From an uncultured Paenibacillaceae bacterium (GTDB taxonomy: Bacteria > Bacillota > Bacilli > Aneurinibacillales > Aneurinibacillaceae), in contig CAMLDI010000013.1 in NCBI GenBank assembly GCA_946478845.1, forward strand, positions 1 through 64,000: DNA of 64,000 nt. Reading direction: 5' to 3'. Position 1 is the first letter of the stretch, and each line of letters begins with the position of its first letter. The notes beneath the pieces are model-generated. The model was not told where the DNA came from and ran no database searches. It saw only the letters and a program-made list of their open reading frames with translations. A program made the translations under genes and the position numbers. Shown in pieces: positions 8,090 to 16,291 of the stretch.

Positions 8090-8131
8090 ACAAAATCCCA
8101 TTATTAGTTTAAACTAATAATGGGATTTTGT
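8090..8131 (+). terminator. Perfect 42 bp palindrome, terminator of the LCP unit
   Basis: The 21-base arm 8090-8110 is the exact reverse complement of 8111-8131, with no spacer. The outer ends are AT-rich (ACAAAATCCC/GGGATTTTGT) and give a U-rich 3' end, as in a bidirectional terminator. No gene on the reverse strand needs it. Confidence 0.8.
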
Positions 8132-8176
8132 TCAATACCGCAAAAATGTTTGTGGAAAATACGACCAATCTTTTCG

Positions 8177-8205
8177 GTGACAACACTTTTTGATTGCGGT
8201 ATGAT
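8177..8205 (+). promoter_or_regulatory. SigA-type promoter of the glycine-zipper peptide
   Basis: GTGACA (8177-8182) and TATGAT (8200-8205) are 17 bases apart and 45 bases before the peptide start. This is the best-formed promoter in the 8-9 kb region. Confidence 0.55.
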
Positions 8206-8249
8206 AATAAATGTCGTTCGACACAATTAGACATCGGGAGGTGAAACAC

Positions 8250-8333
8250 ATGGCACTTATCACTGGACTTCTTGGTACTGTTCTTGGTCTTGTTCAAGGT
8301 CTTCTTGGTGGTCTTCTCGGCGGAATTCTCTAA
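8250..8333 (+). CDS. 27-residue Gly/Leu-rich glycine-zipper peptide
   Basis: The peptide starts MALITGLLGTVLG and ends GGLLGGIL. It has no charged residue. Gly stands at positions 9, 13, 17, 21 and 25, a perfect GxxxG ladder, with Leu/Val/Ile filling most other places. Such ladders pack helices in membranes. The gene has a strong ribosome site (GGGAGGTGA, 8236-8244), a promoter at 8177-8205 and a terminator at 8377-8414, so it is a complete transcription unit. I do not recognise a family. A membrane-active peptide, bacteriocin-like peptide, small membrane-protein modulator or self-assembling surface peptide are all possible. It lies between the LCP genes and the EPS operon. Confidence 0.65.
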   Translation: MALITGLLGTVLGLVQGLLGGLLGGIL

Positions 8334-8376
8334 TTTTTTCCGAAAATCACCGTACTTATTAATTCTATTTTTTTTC

Positions 8377-8414
8377 AAAAGGGATCTCTGGCAATTGCTG
8401 GCGGTCCTTTTTCT
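8377..8414 (+). terminator. Terminator of the glycine-zipper unit
   Basis: AAAAGGGA (8377-8384) pairs with TCCTTTTT (8405-8412) with one G-U pair; a second short stem lies in the loop. A T-rich tail follows. Confidence 0.5.
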
Positions 8415-8563
8415 ATTTCTTAAAGTTTTCTTAAGTTTGCTAGATTGCCTCTTTTCCATTATGAAAAATATGATAATATATGCGTAGTTCTGTTGATTCA
8501 TGGTTTTCATAGAGTTCTAGCACTAGTCAGGTTTTTTGAAAATTTGAAAAGGCAGGGAATAGG

Positions 8564-8704
8564 ATGGACAAGGTAATATTGGATCAGCAATACTTGCTTC
8601 AAATGTTAAACGTAGTAATGGAAAATGGAGAGAATAGTATATTTAATAATGTACAGGATATTATAGACTATTTGGTAAGCCAGTTAAAATTGGTCGAAGA
8701 TTAA
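8564..8704 (+). CDS. 46-residue small protein of unknown function
   Basis: The ORF starts MDKVILDQQYLLQMLNVV and ends LVSQLKLVED. It is acidic and amphipathic, with a predicted helix-loop-helix look (about 8-20 and 28-45, around NGENSIFNN) and no membrane segment. AGGG (8554-8557) lies 6 bases before ATG 8564 and a strong terminator (8729-8764) follows directly, which supports a real gene. I do not recognise the family. Small Bacillales helical-hairpin proteins often act as protein-interaction regulators, but nothing here proves that. Confidence 0.55.
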   Translation: MDKVILDQQYLLQMLNVVMENGENSIFNNVQDIIDYLVSQLKLVED

Positions 8705-8728
8705 AAAATATGAATAGTACATAAATTG

Positions 8729-8764
8729 TAAAAAGGGATGGGTCAATGGACCCATCCCTTTTTA
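8729..8764 (+). terminator. Terminator after the 46-residue ORF
   Basis: A 16 bp perfect stem (8729-8744 with 8749-8764; core AAAAAGGGATGGGTC) has a 4-base loop and a T run in the 3' arm. Confidence 0.9.
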
Positions 8765-8898
8765 TGTGGAAATAAATAGTTTGTTAAATTTTCTTCCACT
8801 AAAACAGCATAATATTAGGTTTGTATTTTTATAATAGAAGAAAACAGAAAAAATTGTTAACAGAAAAAATACACAATCAGTTCTTATTTTATGGTAGA

Positions 8899-9045
8899 AT
8901 ATTTTCGTTGTTTCAAGGAAGATGCAGGGATAATATACATTTAGCTACATTTATAGACAACATTCTACAAATATTTCGTTGTTTCATTAAAGGAAGATGC
9001 AAGGATAATATACATTTAGCTACAATTATAGACAACATTCTACAA
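8899..9045 (+). repeat. 72/75 bp direct tandem repeat upstream of EPS cluster 1
   Basis: Copy 1 (8899-8970) and copy 2 (8971-9045) are nearly identical. They differ by one missing T, a 4-base insertion (ATTA) and two substitutions. Each contains GGATAATATACATTTAGCTA and ends in GACAACATTCTACAA. ATTCTAC is the reverse complement of the GTAGAAT in the extended -10 motifs at 8892-8900 and 9064-9072. A 79-codon open frame over the repeat is a by-product. The position directly before the EPS operon suggests a duplicated regulatory region. The rest of 8765-9107 holds no gene. Confidence 0.85.
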
Positions 9046-9063
9046 ATATTTTCGATATAAATA

Positions 9064-9072
9064 TGGTAGAAT
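9064..9072 (+). promoter_or_regulatory. Extended -10 promoter of EPS cluster 1
   Basis: TGGTAGAAT (-10 at 9067-9072) lies 36 bases before the first EPS gene. It forms an imperfect palindrome with ATTCTACAAATATTT at 9035-9049, which could be an operator. A second TGGTAGAAT lies before the tandem repeat at 8892-8900. Confidence 0.45.
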
Positions 9073-9107
9073 AAAATCATAATTTAATATAGAAAGGAAT
9101 TGCATCG

Positions 9108-9872
9108 ATGGAGACACGAGAAGAGACCATTGATTTAAGAGAACTGCTAGGTATTTTAAAAAAGAGATTCTGGATGATTTTTCTGATTACGTTAATTGCT
9201 ACCATTGCCAGTGGTGTAATTAGTTTTTATTTTCTTACCCCACAGTATGAAGCAAAAACAGAATTACTTGTAAACAAAGAAAACCCCGAACAAGGAGGGG
9301 TGATTACTCAACAGCAAATTGATGCGAACCTTCGCTTAATTGAAACCTATAGCTTAATTATACAAAGTCAACGGATTATAAAGCCTGTCGCAGAAAAAGT
9401 AAACATGAAAGGTCAGGAAAAGGATCTTACAAGTAAAGTGAATGTTTCCACTGTAAAAAACTCTCAGGTTATTTCTGTAACTGTAACTGATGAAAATCAG
9501 AAAAAGGCAGTAGAAATTGCTAATACCATTGCAACTACTTTTCAAGAAGAGATTATAGAGATTATGAAAGTGGACAATGTGCAAATTTTAACAGAGGCTG
9601 AATACGATGCAACCATGGCCCCTGTGAAACCGAATAAAATGTTAAATATCGCAATCGCCTTTGTGGTGGGGTTAATGGCATCTGTGGGATTAGCTTTTCT
9701 CATAGAATACATGGATAAAACGATAAAAACAGAACAGGATGTAACACGGAAATTAGGATTGCCTGTCTTAGGATCTATTACTGCAATAAAAGAAAGAGAT
9801 ATAAAAAGGGAGCCTTTGTCTACTAGAAGACCTTTAAGAGAAGTAGCTGCATCAAGGGAGGATCTGCAATGA
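9108..9872 (+). CDS. Chain-length determinant / tyrosine-kinase modulator (Wzz/CapA type)
   Basis: This is the transmembrane partner of the BY-kinase encoded next, controlling EPS chain length and activating the kinase. The 254-residue protein has a short cytoplasmic start (ETIDLRELLGILKKRFW) and two membrane helices (about 22-44 and 174-197). The extracellular Wzz loop lies between them. The Pro-rich APVKPNKML motif before the second helix is typical, followed by a cytoplasmic tail (EYMDKTIKTEQDV). AAAGGAA precedes ATG 9108. The gene overlaps the kinase gene by 4 bp. It is the counterpart of epsA/ywqC in B. subtilis and the first gene of cluster 1. Confidence 0.93.
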   Translation: METREETIDLRELLGILKKRFWMIFLITLIATIASGVISFYFLTPQYEAKTELLVNKENPEQGGVITQQQIDANLRLIETYSLIIQSQRIIKPVAEKVNMKGQEKDLTSKVNVSTVKNSQVISVTVTDENQKKAVEIANTIATTFQEEIIEIMKVDNVQILTEAEYDATMAPVKPNKMLNIAIAFVVGLMASVGLAFLIEYMDKTIKTEQDVTRKLGLPVLGSITAIKERDIKREPLSTRRPLREVAASREDLQ

Positions 9873-10774
9873 AAAAGAAGATAGAAAATCGGAATGATAA
9901 ACTAATTGCCCATTGGAATCCCAAATCTTCCATTGCAGAATCTTATCGGACATTACGGACCAATATCCAATTTGCCAGTATTGGCAAAGAAGTAAAAAGC
10001 ATTCTTGTTACAAGTACACAACCAGGTGAAGGAAAAACCACAACGGCCGCTAATCTTGCAGTTGTTATGGGACAGGCCGGGAAAAACACGGTTTATGTGG
10101 ATGGAGATTTACGTCGTCCTACTGGTTGGGAAACCTTTCAGCTTCATAATTTGAAAGGGGTAACTTCCTACCTGGTAGGCAATGATGCATTAGATGATAT
10201 TATCCAGACAACAGATATTCCCAACCTTAGTATCATCACTTCAGGGCCAATTCCTCCAAATCCTGCGGAACTTCTGGGTTCAAAGGAAATGGGTCAATTT
10301 ATCGAAGAATTAAAAACCCGTTTTGATATGGTGATTATAGATTCTGCCCCTTCATTAGCTGTTGCCGATCCAGCCGTATTATCAACTCATGTAGATGGCT
10401 GTTTACTTGTCATTAGTTCGGGAAAAACCAATGACGATTTAGCAGAAAAAGTAAAAAAACAACTAGAAATGGTAAATGCTAATATTCTTGGTGTCGTATT
10501 AAACAATATGCCTCGGAGTAAAAAAGAAGCAGGATACTATTATTACGAATCCAAAGAACCTGTAAAAGAAAAAGAATTAAAGAAAAAGAATCAAGAACCT
10601 GCCACAAGAACAAAAATTATGAAGCAAGTAAATAAAAACACAGAAAAAAAGCAACCTGCAAAAAAAACAGAGGTTATAAAGAAACAGGATCACGCAAAAT
10701 CAGACAAAACCGTTGAAAACTTTAGAAGAAAGATAAATAACCGGAATAACCGACAAAGAGTTTCCAGAAAATAG
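9869..10774 (+). CDS. CpsD/CapB-family tyrosine-protein kinase with basic tail
   Basis: This cytoplasmic BY-kinase autophosphorylates on a C-terminal Tyr cluster and steers polysaccharide export. Walker A is QPGEGKTTT (51-59, Lys 56), Walker A' is VYVDGDLRRP (75-84) and Walker B is VIIDSAP (155-161). The Tyr cluster is EAGYYYYES (YYYY 223-226). In most relatives the protein ends close to this cluster. Here about 75 further residues follow, very rich in Lys, Arg, Asn and Gln (ending NNRNNRQRVSRK). The tail may bind nucleic acid, membrane lipid or the anionic polymer, which is inference. The matching PHP phosphatase gene lies at 35220, at the far end of the cluster. Confidence 0.92.
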   Translation: MKKKIENRNDKLIAHWNPKSSIAESYRTLRTNIQFASIGKEVKSILVTSTQPGEGKTTTAANLAVVMGQAGKNTVYVDGDLRRPTGWETFQLHNLKGVTSYLVGNDALDDIIQTTDIPNLSIITSGPIPPNPAELLGSKEMGQFIEELKTRFDMVIIDSAPSLAVADPAVLSTHVDGCLLVISSGKTNDDLAEKVKKQLEMVNANILGVVLNNMPRSKKEAGYYYYESKEPVKEKELKKKNQEPATRTKIMKQVNKNTEKKQPAKKTEVIKKQDHAKSDKTVENFRRKINNRNNRQRVSRK

Positions 10775-10784
10775 AAATTATCAT

Positions 10785-10967
10785 ATAGAGGTAATGTCTA
10801 CTAAACCTATATCAATGTAGGCACTCGACCATACTGTGGGTACCAAAAAACAGATACCTTAGCGTAAATTGTCAATGGTGTGGTGTGAGGAAGGGTTAAA
10901 TGCCCTGAAACACTATGTAGTGAAAGTACAAGAAAGGGCCTACAAAGGTAAGCCCTTTCTTGTAACT
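10785..10967 (+). ncRNA. Structured leader, candidate EAR (epsC) antitermination RNA
   Basis: The 384-base gap after the kinase gene has the position of the EAR element, known to lie between epsB and epsC in B. subtilis and to let RNA polymerase read through distal terminators in EPS operons. Several short stems are visible: ATATAGAGGT with ACCTATAT (about 10784-10816), GGTA with TACC around 10840-10860, AGGG with CCCT (about 10892-10906), and CACTATGTAGTG (10912-10923). A terminator-like stem follows: ACAAGAAAGGGC (10928-10939) with GCCCTTTCTTGT (10952-10963). I could not compare it with the family model, so the class rests on location and structure. Confidence 0.5.
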
Positions 10968-10968
10968 A

Positions 10969-11107
10969 TATACATAGACACCTATGTATACAAAAAGGTT
11001 GCAAAAAGTTTCACAAAATCCAGAAATGAATTTCCAAATGATAGATATTATTCATCATGGAAAATCTAGCTATAGTTTTTTGAGCTAGGGGAAATTATAG
11101 CTAGATT
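10969..11107 (+). promoter_or_regulatory. Further hairpins between leader RNA and galU
   Basis: TATACATAG (10969-10977) pairs perfectly with CTATGTATA (10982-10990). Downstream, AATCTAGCTATA (11063-11074) can pair with TATAGCTAGATT (11096-11107). Alternatively its CTAGCT (11066-11071) can pair with AGCTAG (11083-11088). The two pairings exclude each other, as in an attenuator. The segment 10991-11062 shows nothing else. Confidence 0.4.
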
Positions 11108-11158
11108 ATTCATTTAATCATTTAGAGAAATGATGTTGTATTAAAAGGGGGAAATTTT

Positions 11159-12043
11159 ATGAAAACAGTAAGAAAAGCGATTATTCCAGCAGCAGGATTG
11201 GGTACCCGTTTTTTGCCTGCTACAAAAGCAATGCCGAAAGAAATGCTCCCTATTGTTGATAAACCAACTATACAATACATAGTTGAGGAAGCTGTTAATT
11301 CAGGAATTGAAGATATTATTATTGTTACAGGAAAAGGAAAAAGAGCCATTGAAGATCATTTTGACCATGCTTTTGAGTTAGAAACTACTTTATTAGAAAA
11401 AAATAAACTAGATTTATTAGAAGAAGTGCAACGATCATCTAAAATGGTGGATATTCATTACATTCGGCAAAAGGAACCAAAGGGACTTGGACATGCTATC
11501 TGGTGCGCCCGGAAATTTATAGGGGATGAGCCTTTTGCTGTATTGCTTGGCGATGATATTGTTCAGGCGGACCCCCCCAGTTTAAAACAAATGATTGATC
11601 TGTATGATCGTTATCAATCTTCTATCATTGGGGTGCAACAAGTCTCTGATGATGAAGTTTCAAGATATGGCATTGTAGATGCACAAGTATTTGGGAATCG
11701 CTTTTATGCAGTAAAAGATTTAGTGGAAAAACCGAAAAAAGAAGAAGCCCCTTCCAATTTGGCTATCATGGGCCGATATATTTTATCACCACGGATTTTC
11801 AACCTTCTTGATCAACAAAAAACAGGTGCAGGTGGTGAAATTCAATTAACAGATGCCATTGCTGAGTTGAATTTAATAGAAGCTGTATATGCTTATGATT
11901 TTATAGGTACCCGTTACGATGTAGGGGAAAAGTTAGGTTTTATTAAAACAACAATTGACTTTGCATTAAAAAGAGATGAATTAAGAAAAGATATCCTTGA
12001 ATATATGGAACAAATGATAGAAAAAGAGAAAATTAATCTATAG
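11159..12043 (+). CDS. galU: UTP-glucose-1-phosphate uridylyltransferase (cluster 1)
   Basis: The enzyme makes UDP-glucose from UTP and glucose-1-phosphate, the entry to the UDP-glucose, UDP-galactose and UDP-glucuronate branches of this cluster. The 294-residue product shows the nucleotide-binding start [25 protein letters not shown]. It also has [23 protein letters not shown] and [26 protein letters not shown] lies before ATG 11159. It is the first gene after the leader RNA. A second, distinct galU starts at 37441; the two proteins are similar but not identical, so each cluster has its own. Confidence 0.95.
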   Translation: MKTVRKAIIPAAGLGTRFLPATKAMPKEMLPIVDKPTIQYIVEEAVNSGIEDIIIVTGKGKRAIEDHFDHAFELETTLLEKNKLDLLEEVQRSSKMVDIHYIRQKEPKGLGHAIWCARKFIGDEPFAVLLGDDIVQADPPSLKQMIDLYDRYQSSIIGVQQVSDDEVSRYGIVDAQVFGNRFYAVKDLVEKPKKEEAPSNLAIMGRYILSPRIFNLLDQQKTGAGGEIQLTDAIAELNLIEAVYAYDFIGTRYDVGEKLGFIKTTIDFALKRDELRKDILEYMEQMIEKEKINL

Positions 12044-12057
12044 TGGGGAGAGCGTCA

Positions 12058-12744
12058 ATGGCCTTATTAAAGGAAGAGTTTTTCTCGGAAGTGCTGCAAG
12101 TAGAACAAGCACTTTATTTAGATCAACTTTCTAAAAAGAAAAGTTATCTAATAATAAAGAGGCTCATAGATTTCTTTGGAGCTTTTATTGGTCTAATTAT
12201 TTTGCTTCCAACTTTATTTTTAATTGTTGCTGTTTTGATTAAACTGGAAGATCCGAAAGGGCCTATCTTTTTTAAACAAAAGCGGATAGGGAAATTTGGC
12301 AAAGAGTTTTATATGTTTAAGTTTCGTTCCATGGTATCCAATGCAGAGGATTTATTAAAAAATTTATTGGATCAGAACGAAATTGAAGGTGCCATGTTTA
12401 AAATGAAAGATGACCCACGAATTACGAAAGTAGGAAAATTTATTCGCAAGACCAGCATTGATGAATTTCCCCAACTTTGGAATGTTTTAAAGGGAGAAAT
12501 GAGTCTGGTGGGTCCGCGTCCCCCTTTGCCAAGAGAAGTGTTTGAATATAGTCCTTATGATAAACAGCGTTTGCTGATTACTCCAGGATGTACAGGTTTA
12601 TGGCAAATAAGTGGGAGAAATAGTTTAAGTTTTAAGCAAATGGTGGAACTTGATTTAGCTTATATTGAAAAAAGAACGATATTGCTAGATATTAAGATCA
12701 TCTTAAAAACTTTTACAGCTATATTTGGAAAGAATGCATATTAA
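12058..12744 (+). CDS. Initiating sugar-phosphate transferase (WcaJ/RfbP type), cluster 1
   Basis: The protein transfers the first sugar phosphate to undecaprenyl phosphate at the inner membrane face. The 228-residue product has a membrane hairpin region (about 34-58) and the conserved catalytic block [20 protein letters not shown], then FRSM. It also has the family core [25 protein letters not shown] and [13 protein letters not shown]. The N-terminal multi-helix domain of the long class is absent, as in the short EpsL/PglC-like class. ATG 12058 is preferred to GTG 12043, which overlaps the galU stop, because GGGGAG (12045-12050) is its ribosome site. Confidence 0.92.
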   Translation: MALLKEEFFSEVLQVEQALYLDQLSKKKSYLIIKRLIDFFGAFIGLIILLPTLFLIVAVLIKLEDPKGPIFFKQKRIGKFGKEFYMFKFRSMVSNAEDLLKNLLDQNEIEGAMFKMKDDPRITKVGKFIRKTSIDEFPQLWNVLKGEMSLVGPRPPLPREVFEYSPYDKQRLLITPGCTGLWQISGRNSLSFKQMVELDLAYIEKRTILLDIKIILKTFTAIFGKNAY

Positions 12745-12757
12745 GGAGAAAAATAAG

Positions 12758-13699
12758 ATGGATAAAAACGCAAAAATTTATGTCGCCGGTCATAATGGCC
12801 TGGTAGGTTCATCGATTTTGAGAAATTTAAAGAAACAGGGATATACCAATTTAATATACCGTTCCAGTAAAGAATTAGATTTGAGGAATCAATTGGAAGT
12901 AAGTGATTTTTTTCGCATAGAAAAACCAGATTATGTGTTTTTAGCAGCTGCAAAAGTTGGGGGAATTATAGCGAATAATACTTATCCTGCTGATTTTATT
13001 CGGGAGAATCTGCTAATTCAAACCAATGTAATTGAAGCTTCATATCAAAATGGAGTTAAAAAATTATTGTTTTTAGGAAGCACATGTATTTATCCTAAAT
13101 TAGCGCCCCAACCCATGAAGGAAGAATATTTATTAACTGGGGAACTGGAACCTACTAATGATGCCTATGCTATCGCAAAAATTGCCGGAATTATTATGTG
13201 TAATTCCTATAATCGTCAATATGGGACTAAATTTATCTCAGTTATGCCTACCAATCTATATGGCCCAAATGATAATTTTAATTTAACTACCTCCCATGTT
13301 CTTCCTGCTTTAATTCGAAAGTTTCATGATGCTAAAGAACAGGGCTTGCCTTTTGTAGAGATTTGGGGAACAGGATCTCCCAAAAGGGAGTTTCTTCATT
13401 CTGATGATATGGCTGATGCCTGCATATATTTGATGAATACTTATGAAGGTAATGAGATCGTTAATATTGGTGTAGGAAAGGATATTTCTATTAAAGAACT
13501 TGCAGAATTAATTAAAGAAATTGTTGGCTTTGAAGGAGAATTAAAGTTTGATCCATCAAAACCAGATGGAACTCCAAGAAAATTGGTTGATGTATCAAGA
13601 TTAAATTCTTTAGGGTGGGAAGCGAAAATTTCTTTACGAGATGGATTAAAAGAAACCTATCATTGGTTTTTAAATAACATTGAAACGATTAAAAAATAA
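12758..13699 (+). CDS. fcl: GDP-L-fucose synthase
   Basis: The enzyme is an epimerase-reductase that converts GDP-4-keto-6-deoxy-mannose to GDP-L-fucose. The 313-residue SDR-fold protein has the NADP motif [12 protein letters not shown], the family block [12 protein letters not shown] and LGSTCIYPK. The active-site YAIAK and [13 protein letters not shown] follow. ATG 12758 with AAGGAG (12743-12748) is chosen; the frame opens further upstream inside the preceding gene. It precedes gmd, which supplies its substrate. The EPS therefore very probably contains fucose. Confidence 0.94.
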   Translation: MDKNAKIYVAGHNGLVGSSILRNLKKQGYTNLIYRSSKELDLRNQLEVSDFFRIEKPDYVFLAAAKVGGIIANNTYPADFIRENLLIQTNVIEASYQNGVKKLLFLGSTCIYPKLAPQPMKEEYLLTGELEPTNDAYAIAKIAGIIMCNSYNRQYGTKFISVMPTNLYGPNDNFNLTTSHVLPALIRKFHDAKEQGLPFVEIWGTGSPKREFLHSDDMADACIYLMNTYEGNEIVNIGVGKDISIKELAELIKEIVGFEGELKFDPSKPDGTPRKLVDVSRLNSLGWEAKISLRDGLKETYHWFLNNIETIKK

Positions 13700-13720
13700 A
13701 CAGAAAATATGGGGGATAAA

Positions 13721-14800
13721 ATGAAAAAGGCATTAATCACCGGGGTAACAGGACAAGACGGATCTTATTTATCAGAGTTATTATTAGAAAAAGGTTATGA
13801 GGTACATGGTGTAATTCGTCGTAGTTCCTCATATAATCAGGAACGCTTAGAAGATATTCTTTCAGAAGAAGAAGCCGATTTATTATTAAATAATAAAAAT
13901 TTCCATTTACACTATGGTGATGTTACCGATACATCAAATGTAATTCGTTTAATTAGTGAAATAAAACCAGATGAAATTTATAATTTAGCAGCTCAATCTC
14001 ACGTACGGGTCTCTTTTGAATTGCCAGAATATACGGCCGAGGTTGATGCGGTTGGTACATTACGTATTTTAGAAGCTGTACGCATTTTAGGTCTTCAAGA
14101 GAAAACACGTATTTATCAAGCATCAACATCAGAGTTGTATGGAAAAGTGCAAGAAGTTCCTCAAAAGGAAACAACACCATTTTATCCTCGTTCTCCTTAT
14201 GGAGTAGCAAAGATCTATGGATTCTGGATTACGAAGAACTATCGTGAATCCTATAACATGTTTGCAGTAAACGGAATATTATTCAACCATGAATCAGAGC
14301 GTCGTGGTGAAACTTTTGTAACTCGTAAGATTACACTTGCAGCAGCAAGAATAGCACAAGGTAAACAAAAAAAATTATCCTTAGGAAACTTAGATTCGTT
14401 GCGTGATTGGGGTTATGCAAAAGACTATGTTGAGTGTATGTGGTTAATTTTACAACATGATAAACCTGAGGATTTTGTAATAGCAACTGGGGAGATGCAT
14501 TCAGTACGTAAATTTGTGGAATTAGCATTTAGATATGTAGGTATTGATATTGAATGGATTGGTACAGGAGTAGAAGAAAAAGGTGTAAATAAAGCAACGG
14601 GTGAAGTAATTGTAGAAGTTGATCCTAAATTCTTCCGCCCGGCTGAGGTAGAGCAGTTATTAGGTGATCCAACAAAAGCGAAAACATTGTTAGGATGGAA
14701 TCCAACTAAAACTTCTTTTGAAGAGTTAGTTCGAATTATGGTACAGTCTGATATGAAAAAAGCAGAAAGGGAAGATAGATTGATTAAAATGTTTGATTAA
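13721..14800 (+). CDS. gmd: GDP-mannose 4,6-dehydratase
   Basis: The enzyme makes GDP-4-keto-6-deoxy-D-mannose from GDP-mannose. The 359-residue extended SDR has [29 protein letters not shown], the [13 protein letters not shown] block and STSELYGK. The catalytic YGVAK follows, and the signature [17 protein letters not shown] matches the family strongly. ATG 13721 is favoured over 13709 because GGGGGA (13711-13716) sits just before it. GDP-mannose would come from the manC-like gene at 28275. It forms an operon with fcl and is followed by an AT-rich block of transferases. Confidence 0.96.
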   Translation: MKKALITGVTGQDGSYLSELLLEKGYEVHGVIRRSSSYNQERLEDILSEEEADLLLNNKNFHLHYGDVTDTSNVIRLISEIKPDEIYNLAAQSHVRVSFELPEYTAEVDAVGTLRILEAVRILGLQEKTRIYQASTSELYGKVQEVPQKETTPFYPRSPYGVAKIYGFWITKNYRESYNMFAVNGILFNHESERRGETFVTRKITLAAARIAQGKQKKLSLGNLDSLRDWGYAKDYVECMWLILQHDKPEDFVIATGEMHSVRKFVELAFRYVGIDIEWIGTGVEEKGVNKATGEVIVEVDPKFFRPAEVEQLLGDPTKAKTLLGWNPTKTSFEELVRIMVQSDMKKAEREDRLIKMFD

Positions 14801-14880
14801 AACTATAGGATTTTTTGTATATGATTGTAATTTTTAATTACGTTTATTTTTTAAAGAGTAATAGAGGAGAGACAAAAAAG

Positions 14881-16089
14881 TTGAGGCTTCTTTTAGTTGT
14901 AGATAATCATCTTGGCCGGACAAAAGATGGTCTAGTTTGGAGTAAAGGGATTTATGATTATTCATTTTTTGCGCGATATTTAGATGCTTTCGATGAGGTA
15001 AATGTTGCAATTCGTATAGAGGATATTGAGGATGATCATAAAGGTTACCCTAATTTATGTAGTGGACCGAATATAAATTTTCTGCCAATTCCTGATTTCC
15101 GTGGAATAAGTGAATATCTAAAAAATTATTATACGGTAAATAAAGCCATTAAATCTTACTGCCTGGATTGTGATTGTGCAATAATTCGTATTCCAAGTGC
15201 AATTGGATTCCAGTTTGCTTCAATTGTACGTAAAAAAATGACATATGCACTAGAAGTAGTCGTAGACCCATGGGATTTCGCAGCTCCTGGAATGCTAAAA
15301 TCTAGATTTCGTCCTTTAATTCGTTTTCTTTGGACATATAAATTGAAGAAATTATGCAAAGAAGCAAATGGAGTATCTTATGTTACACAATTTGCTTTGC
15401 AAAAACGTTATCCTTCTAGGGCTCAACTTTTTAAAGAATCCGTGGAATATTTTCAATCCTATTATTCTTCAGCAAATATTACAAAAAGCTTTTTTATGTC
15501 TCCAAAAATATATCCAACTGAAAAAAATAAATTCCAGATAATCCATGTTGCAAATGCAATAAATTCTTTTGTTAAAGGGCATAAGGAATTGATTGCAGCA
15601 GTTAGCATTTTAAAGAAAAAAGGATATAACATATCTGCGAAATTTGTCGGTGATGGTGAGTTTGTTTCTGACTTTCAAGAATATGCAAAATCATTAGATA
15701 CAGAAGATAGGGTGTCTTTTATTGGACGTATACCTAATAAAGAGACGATGAAAAAAACATTGAGAGATAGTGATTTATTTGTTTTTCCAACGCATGGGGA
15801 AGGCTTACCACGTGTATTGATTGAAGCCATGGCTGTAGGATTACCATGTATTTCTACAAGGATTAACGGTATACCAGAATTATTAGAAGATGAGTATATG
15901 GTTGAAGTAGGAGATGTTGAAGGTCTGGTTAAGAAGATTGAAAAATTGGTTAGTAATCCTATTTTAATGACTGAAATTAGTGAGAAATCGGTTCTTAAAG
16001 CCCAAGAATATAGAGAAGATGTGCTTCAGATTAGAAGAAAGGATTTCTATAATAAATTAAGAAAATTATGTGAAACCCATTCTAAGTAA
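14881..16089 (+). CDS. GT4-type glycosyltransferase
   Basis: The GT-B fold glycosyltransferase has about 402 residues. The C-terminal half shows the donor-binding pattern: VGDGEFVSDFQEYAK, RVSFIGRIPN and the EX7E motif in HGEGLPRVLIEAMAVGLPCIST. No specific acceptor can be read. The start is uncertain. The frame opens at TTG 14815, but GAGGAGAG (14864-14871) points to TTG 14881, giving MRLLLVVDNHLG, a typical GT4 beginning. This gene opens the AT-rich segment of the cluster. Confidence 0.85.
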   Translation: MRLLLVVDNHLGRTKDGLVWSKGIYDYSFFARYLDAFDEVNVAIRIEDIEDDHKGYPNLCSGPNINFLPIPDFRGISEYLKNYYTVNKAIKSYCLDCDCAIIRIPSAIGFQFASIVRKKMTYALEVVVDPWDFAAPGMLKSRFRPLIRFLWTYKLKKLCKEANGVSYVTQFALQKRYPSRAQLFKESVEYFQSYYSSANITKSFFMSPKIYPTEKNKFQIIHVANAINSFVKGHKELIAAVSILKKKGYNISAKFVGDGEFVSDFQEYAKSLDTEDRVSFIGRIPNKETMKKTLRDSDLFVFPTHGEGLPRVLIEAMAVGLPCISTRINGIPELLEDEYMVEVGDVEGLVKKIEKLVSNPILMTEISEKSVLKAQEYREDVLQIRRKDFYNKLRKLCETHSK

Positions 16090-16291
16090 AAATATTAATA
16101 GTTTTTTCTATATATATATTTATTAGGAAATAATTCTATTTGTTTGCCAATTAAATTTGTAATGTTGTTAAGTACAATAACTTTGGAATTCATTATATTA
16201 GATTTGAAGGTACTGGAATCATGATTTAATGGATAAAGAAATACGATTGAATATTTCTATAACAGAAGACATAAATATTTGAGGGGATTAG

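Noticed and set aside
8109..8510. 133-codon reverse frame over the glycine-zipper locus
   Set aside because: Lys/Asn-rich translation of AT-rich DNA, opposite to a well-formed unit with promoter, ribosome site and terminator.
8899..9045. Possible CRISPR array
   Set aside because: Only two adjacent copies with no variable spacers between short repeats, and no cas genes.
8821..9060. 79-codon frame over the tandem repeat
   Set aside because: Its internal repetition only mirrors the DNA repeat, there is no ribosome site, and the region carries promoter elements.
10869..11069. 66-codon frame between the kinase gene and galU
   Set aside because: It overlaps the strong hairpins of the candidate leader RNA and shows no protein-like pattern.
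14815..14880. Longer N-terminus of the first AT-rich GT4 protein
   Set aside because: No ribosome site; GAGGAGAG points to TTG 14881, which gives a normal GT4 beginning.
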